Below, one piece after another: positions 57,860-64,000 of a stretch of DNA of 64,000 nucleotides. Numbering within the stretch: position 1 is the first letter of the stretch; every line of letters begins with the position of its first letter. The DNA comes from Cryphonectria parasitica EP155. Its lineage: Eukaryota > Ascomycota > Sordariomycetes > Diaporthales > Cryphonectriaceae. Where the stretch lies: positions 3,528,759-3,592,758 of the forward strand of contig NW_024468911.1 of assembly GCF_011745365.1 (NCBI RefSeq), in the 5' to 3' direction. The notes beneath the pieces were generated by a model. It had not been told where the DNA came from. It was given only the letters and a program-made list of their open reading frames with translations, and ran no database searches. A program made the translations under genes and the position numbers.

Positions 57860-59440
57860 AATCCAACTCGTTGCCTACCCTGTTGCGAAGAACGCAGCGG
57901 CAGCATCCGAACCCAAGCTTGTTTGTAGTCTTTTGACGTGAAGAAACCGGGACTCTCGAATCTTTGGATCGAGGTCGGCGAGAAGGCAGTGCAGGTGCGG
58001 TGCGGTGCGGTGCAGCTGTCGTGTCAAGGAGAGTTCGCGCGACGATTCTCTCGAGGTTGTAGGCTCACTTGCGCTCAATTGTCCTCGTGTATCTCCAAGG
58101 TCGTCGACGCGGTCGTTGTCGAGACGCGTCTGAGAAATCTCCACGGTTGGTGGAGTTTGTTTTGGCGGGTTGGTTTGGAGGTTGCTGTCGGTAGCGTCGC
58201 GGGGCGTATTGGTGGTCAAATGTGGATAGGACCAGGAAGATGAGGCTCAACTTTCCAGACGGGTTGGGTTGGTGGAGTGACCAGAGGCGGTGCTCCTGTT
58301 TGGGCCCGGCAGAGGTCGAAGTGGGGACTAAACTTTGTCAAATGGGGATGAATGAGGGACAAGAGGGGTTGGCCGGGTGGAATGGGGTGTGGGTTGGTGT
58401 ACCTCAAATATTCTTGGGTCGTTCGTCCGTTGATTCTTAGTCGGTTCAGGTCGCAGCCAGCTCAGAGGAAAATTCTGCTACCAGGTACCGACCGGAACAG
58501 GGTTGGTAATTTGCAAGTGGGTTGATCCTCGACGATATCCACCAGTGGCGGGAAGCTTGGGATACGACGCCGCTAAGTACCTATACCAAGACGCTGTTGG
58601 TAGGGGTAAGTGGGGGGCGAGGAAGGGGCACCTCGACTTCTCCTTGTCCTGTTATTTTTTCCTTTTTTTTTTTTTTCCACCCCCTAGGATGGTTTGTCAA
58701 GGGACCAGGTCGGGCGGAGAAGTGGAGCGAGTCCAAACCAGGGTCAATAGGCGGACGCGTGGATCAGAGTGGGACCTCGCAGTTTGACGGTGGCGGTGGT
58801 GACGGAAGAAAGAAAGAAGAAAAAATAGAGCCGCAACTGATGTCGATACCAAAACAAGACTGGTCGACGATGGCTTCAATCGGCCGGCTCCTTTTCGAGA
58901 GGTTCCTAGAATGACTCTTTGGTGTTTCCTATCAGGACCAGGCTCTGGTGCACACGCCACGCAGGTGTCATGAAAGAGGATGAGAAATTTTTGAAAAGGA
59001 AAATTTTGCACAGCGGGCAGCGTAGCGCAGCACAACAGGAGCGCGAGGGCGACCACCGAGAACCCCCGAGGTATGCCCAGCCGCGGCAGAAGCCTCTGAA
59101 AGCTGCCGTGCCACTACGGTAAAATCCCAGATGCGGACTAGCAGGGCGGCTTAAGGGTCATTCACTCAAGCTCGAGAGGAAGGTCGCACGAAGGGGCACG
59201 GGTCCTAGCTGGTCTGGCGGGCAGAGGGGAAGGCGAAGGGAAATGGCGATGGACCGGATGGGAAGATGGAAAGAGATAGATATCATCAAGTCAACATACC
59301 TGACGACAGACGCTCTCCAACTCGCGTACTGCGCGAAAGGCTCTCGATAGCGGCTAAAGATGTCGCGATGGATGTGGAGCAGAGGAGGATGATGATGCTG
59401 AAACGAGGCAGAGAATCTCAATAACAGGACCAAGTCGTCG
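57860..59440 (-). promoter_or_regulatory. Probable long 5' leader and promoter of the Con7-like gene
   Basis: No protein-coding gene is recognisable upstream of 57859. On the gene strand a canonical-looking donor (TCAG|GTATGT) has its first intron base at 59299, which could start a leader intron ending somewhere in 57.9-58.5 kb. Several short ATG-initiated frames lie in the interval. The T-rich run at about 58658-58676 is a simple repeat. The leader structure is inference. Confidence 0.35.
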
Positions 59441-62400
59441 GGAGTGGATCGATGCAGTGGAAAAGACTAAACATGAATAAAATAAAAGGGCTGTGCTCTG
59501 TCCCGCTGTTTAGCTGCTCTGATATGGAAAGGGAGGGAAAAAATGAACGTCTGGACGTGCTGGCAGACGGCAGTTGACAAGACGACCAGGAGGCTTCAAC
59601 CCAACGCGAACTTGGTTTTTGCTTCTGGTCGAGCTGGGGGGTGGGAAGGGGTGGGAAGAAAAGGTGAGCCTTGGAAAGGAGGAGGCATGGGACGTGCGTG
59701 CCTCGCATGTTTGTATAATAAGAACGGGAAGACATCCAGGGGGGGTGCGATGGGCGCCTGGCTGGCTGACTGAGTGACTGATTGATCAGATCAAACTCTT
59801 GATCTCTGCATCAAATCAGAAATTGATAACTTACCCCCCCCCCCCCGCGGGGGAGCTACCTAGTCTTGACCAATTGATCCATCATTCTTCACCTCAGTAA
59901 CAAGGAACCAATCTCTACCAGCCATATCCGCAACACGAGGAAGGGCAGGCAAGCACAAAGACACACACACAGATGGCCCCCCTCTATCTTTTGACTGACG
60001 CCCTCCATTCCCCCATAGGTCTCACCCAGGCACGAAGCAGACCTGTTCGCATCGACTCTCAACCGCGAATCCTTTCCTCTGGCGGCGTTTCTAAGGTTGC
60101 CGCTCTAGCCAGTTGTGCCGGGCTAATTTACTCGCTACCTAATCACCGCTGTACATCACGGGCGAACGGGCATATCCCTCCCTCCCTTCAGCATGACTTG
60201 GTAGTGCATTCTAAGTCTCTTGTACATGAGATATGATAAAGTCTATTCTTCGCATTCGCTCAGCGCAACCCCCCCCCCCCTCCATCCGTTCTTGCACACA
60301 ACGTCATGCCACCATGAGCCCAGACGCGTATCAACAGAGCATGTTGCGTCTCTGTGACACTGCCAATCTTACCCTGCTTAGGCCTTCAGCCCACGCCTAC
60401 CGCATGAGGAATCATGTCCATGCCAAGGCCGCGCAAAACCTTTTTCCGGTGCTGCAGAAGCCCCTGAAAAAAGTTGAAAAACACCAGAGAAAGAAGAACG
60501 AACCAAGCCGTTTTGCGTAAGCCGATCTAGCCTCATGAAGCATGCCAGCATGCATTCTTGCAAGGGTGTTCCCCGCCACGACGCCCTCCCTGTGAAGGGC
60601 GATAGAAAGTACCGCAGTACCTTCCTCCCCCACTCTAGAGCAACCGCAGTGCCTGCTGTCTTAGGTACCGTACATCGTATTTAGCAGTCGAGAAACCTCG
60701 AACGAAGACGTCGTCGGATGACAGTGTCCTGAAATGTACCCCCGCGAGCGCCACTACCATAGTACATAGAAGTACTGAAGTAGCCCAGTTTTGCGCTTCT
60801 TGTCGCGAGCTATCCGGATCAGATGAAAAGGGAGAGGGGCAGGCAGGCAGGAATGGAGGGAGGGAGGGACAATAGGAGAGGCATGCGGGGGCCAAGGTGA
60901 CAGCAGATCACTGCCGCGGCAAGAGGCCGATATCATACTATACACGATGCAATCTGCATCAGAGCCCAAGGGCGGCGGGTAGAAAGGTACTCCTTCTTGC
61001 CACGAATCGTTCACCCGACGCAACCGACAAAGGCCTCAAGGCTAGCGAGCAAGCGGTCGCATACGGAGTACACACTATGTACTATTACTACTGCTATGTA
61101 GTAGTGAGCTCGTGCTTCAGTACAGTAGCACTTAGTAATGGCTTGGAGGGCAGGGGGGTAACCAACGTCGTCAATCCCAGTTGCCAGGGTTGCTCCAGCG
61201 CCAACCCACGCCCACCCTATTGCCGGCTTCTCGACGCTCAGTGGGCCGCGGCCCCGGCTCTGGCTTGCAAAGTCAGGGTTCCCTGCAAGACGCGCGTAGC
61301 TAGGTATCGAATGGCCAAAATCCATGCGACGGATACATGATGCGACACTCTCGGCAGAACCGTCGGCTGTACTGTAGTACCTCTTGCGCAAGTATTTGAA
61401 CTCATCATTTCCGGCGCCCTTCCGCCGCGGCGGTACTGCTAAGTAAGTACCTTGACTGCTTGGTTTCGGTTCATGACCAATAGTCGTACTGTGAAGACAG
61501 CAATACACAACGCATCAGTACTGCTACAGGCTGAGGCCCACATCCGAACTAGCATTATTAACGCGTTACAGCCCGCCTCGATTGTTCTGTTATTATTTTT
61601 ATTCTATTTTTTTCTTTTCGGATTTGTTGTTTCGTAGTTGCAGTTGTTTTGGCCCTGAGTCATGGTGCATTCATCGCCCTTGCAAGGCCGCCCTGATCTT
61701 ACAAAGAATAATTGTGAACATCAACCGTGTCAGGAAAATATGCGCACGACTCGAAGGACAATTCAAATCATGATAGTGCACGTAGTGTCATGGTTGACCA
61801 ATTTCTCATGAAGCTGGCCGCCAGCAACGCTTCATCTGCGTACCGACTGTTGGTCAAAGCCCACCCCGCGCCTGCCTGTATTCCTGATGCCCCTGAGAGG
61901 AAGGTAGGCAGGGCCGGATTCACCTTCCGGCATCGTCGATTTTGAGAAGCTCGCCCCTAAAGCTGTTGCTTTTTGACCATGCCCGATCTCGATAAATGCA
62001 TCTTTGCCGAGTGCATCGTCAACCTGCCATTGGACTGGAAGGGCGCGCTCCCAAGTGAACAGACGCACCTTGCCTGCAGCCGAACATGCCAACAGTCCCG
62101 TATATGTCAAAGATCCTCATACTGCACAGCCGGGTTAGCCGAAGGATTGCGCTCTGCGGTGTGTCTCAGGACCTCATCCCTTTTTGGATACCGATTCGCC
62201 ACGACGCAACGGCAAGCACTTACTTTTCTTTCTCTTCTTTCTTTGGTCTTCCTTTCCCCCACTGGAAAGCCAAGGCTCCCCAACTACAGCATACACTAGC
62301 ATCAATCTCAAAGAAACTCAAATGTTCATTGTACTACATGGCATCCAGTGCCTCGGGGCCCATTACAAGCACGAGTCCCAATGCCAAGGTTAGCCGTTAT

Positions 62401-64000
62401 TCTCCTGGGCTTCCAGAAAGCGTGGATCGGGCCCAGTTACTCGGTCCTTGATCCCGACCTGGTGCCCCTTGGAGTCAAACATGTCATCTGCCAGCTGTCG
62501 TCACAATGCAGTCGTGAGAGCAACCGCCTGAGCAGGAGCTGTGATGCCAACTCACGACAATAGGCATCTGCAAATGCAACATGTCAACCTTCCCAAGCCT
62601 AGCAGGACTTCACCTCCAGTGAAGATGCAGCCTTGAGCACGAGGCTATTCTTGTGCGCACGCCCCGTCATCACAAGCTCGGTCATAAGACTCAACAGACA
62701 ATACACTCGCGAGGTGCTCCTGGCTTTCGGCCTTGACAGGCACGGACTTGGCGAGTCTCGAGCAATAGTGTAGGCAGACATCACTGCCCAAGCGCCTGGA
62801 AAGGCTACGGAGTAGCCCAACTACCCGAGGCGAGTCAGGCCCGCTCAAACCCGTCTTGCTGTCTGGGTACGGCTTGACTCGAGGTCGCCGGTGCAGTCCA
62901 GCGACCGACAGGCCGAGAATGACCAGCACCGCGTTGGTTGACGATAGCGTCGGCAGAAGAATCCCTTTTCTCTTTGCCCACCTCATGACATGTTGGAACC
63001 AACGCACCATAGAATTCGGCCAGTCTGTGCACAAATTTTTTCCCTTCCCGAGGCCGGAGCATAAGCGATGCCAGGCGATGCTCGCCTGCCGCACCTTTTT
63101 CAGAATATTACTGGTGCTACCAAAAATTAGCGACAACGCGAAGTTTTAGGTTAGCCTTCAGCAACCAACACAGTAGCAGCAGCAGCAGAGTATTAGCATC
63201 TCACTATGTAGCAGTACCTCGGAGCCTGAGCTGTTTTTGAAGCCTCGGGGCTTCGGAGATTTCGAGGATTTAGCCCACCGCTAATGCGGTCAGTATGTGT
63301 CGACTGGCGAGATGCAGTAGACGACCTCCTCGAGGCATCGAGCTCGCATCCGTTGCCCTCACTCTTCAATTATACTGCAAGACACTACTAGGTGTTCGTG
63401 GGAATGGAGCCAATGCGCCAGCGGCACGGCTCGCCTATCTCAAGATGGAGCACAGCGGGCGTTGGAGTTCATGGTCCATCAAAGATCTCGCAAATCTTGG
63501 GGAAGTTTGGGGTCGTCCTCCCCTCCAGCATCAATTTGGGGTCCAGTGGGTGGGCTCTTCCTGCCGCCAAAGGTGGTGAGCTGCTGCTCTTGGCGGTTTG
63601 TCTCCAACGGCTCGAGAGACAGGAGAGAGGATAGGTGGGATGGAGGGACCCTGGTGGTCCCCAACAGGATGTGCTGCACGGACGACACTGGTCTTGCGGG
63701 CCTTAGAAACAGGACCCATAGATTCCTGTACATCAGCCTCATGTACAGCTGCGTCTAGAAGGTTTGCAGCCCCATCAGTTTGTTCTTTCAGGGTCGCCCA
63801 CGAATCCACTCCTGCTGTACAGGTGGGGTGATCTTTGTGCGACGCGAGACCTGCATGTCATGACGGCTGCCTTTTGACATCAGGATCCGTTGAGAGAGGG
63901 AACTATAGAGAGAGTCAGCTGCGAGATTAGCAGACGTGTCAAGACGACTAGGCTCCTTGGGAGGCACCGCGCGCCGTTTCCGACAACCCAGAGTTGAACA
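59441..64000. other. 4.5 kb region without a supported gene
   Basis: Only short overlapping frames with no recognisable domains. The longest are about 147 codons on + (60897-61340) and 163 codons on - (62645-63136, no ATG start). TAC/GTA-rich words are frequent at 60600-61530. C-runs occur at about 59834-59846 and 60270-60280. I saw no transposase, reverse transcriptase, terminal repeats or tRNA. A gene extending beyond the right edge cannot be excluded. Confidence 0.5.

Noticed and set aside
62645..63136. 163-codon frame on the - strand near the right edge
   Set aside because: It opens with TTG rather than ATG, has no recognisable motif and no splice context.

Overview
The window reads as nuclear DNA of a filamentous ascomycete (Pezizomycotina, most likely Sordariomycetes). 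The evidence is compact genes with many 50-180 bp introns, CT-rich leaders, and recognisable fungal orthologues: OLE1-type desaturase, AIM41, LSB6, gamma-tubulin complex component 2, PUP2, RRP8, DDI1, URA5, NOG1, GDI1, MRPL4 and a Con7-like C2H2 regulator. I saw no rRNA, tRNA, CRISPR array, plasmid feature or intact transposon. Exon models were assembled by hand from splice signals and reading phase, and each recognised gene closes to a whole number of codons.

Layout. 1-8 kb: delta-9 desaturase (+) convergent with a RAD5/HLTF-like SNF2 ATPase (-). 8-14 kb: gene-poor, rich in simple repeats, with one doubtful Arg/Ser-rich hypothetical gene. 14-24 kb: AIM41, LSB6 and GCP2/SPC97 (all -), then PUP2 (+), divergent from GCP2. 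24-27.5 kb: a six-exon Zn2Cys6 transcription factor (-). 27.5-32.3 kb: no supported gene. 32.3-34.7 kb: a secreted GH78-like six-hairpin glycosidase (-). 36.7-40.4 kb: RRP8 (+) convergent with DDI1 (-). 43.2-45.4 kb: AANAT-like GNAT acetyltransferase (+) convergent with URA5 (-). 47.2-51.8 kb: NOG1 (+) convergent with Rab GDI (-). 52.6-54.6 kb: mitochondrial ribosomal protein uL29m/MRPL4 (-), divergent from a 68-residue one-helix membrane protein (+). 56.3-57.9 kb: Con7-like C2H2 regulator (-) with a long leader. 59.4-64 kb: no supported gene.

Functionally this is a mosaic of housekeeping genes: lipid desaturation and phosphoinositide signalling, DNA repair, microtubule nucleation, proteasome, ribosome biogenesis (RRP8, NOG1), pyrimidine synthesis, vesicle traffic and mitochondrial translation. 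Two regulators and one secreted glycosidase are interspersed. I see no biosynthetic cluster, defence island or new multi-gene system. The most unusual signals are in gene architecture. They are a DDI1 start codon split by an intron (AT|G), a 19-nt micro-exon inside a zinc finger, an intron whose acceptor follows a purine tract, a cluster of tiny exons at the 5' end of GDI1, a stop-free 90-nt intron in the small membrane protein gene, and a perfect peroxisomal-type SKL tail on the SNF2 ATPase.
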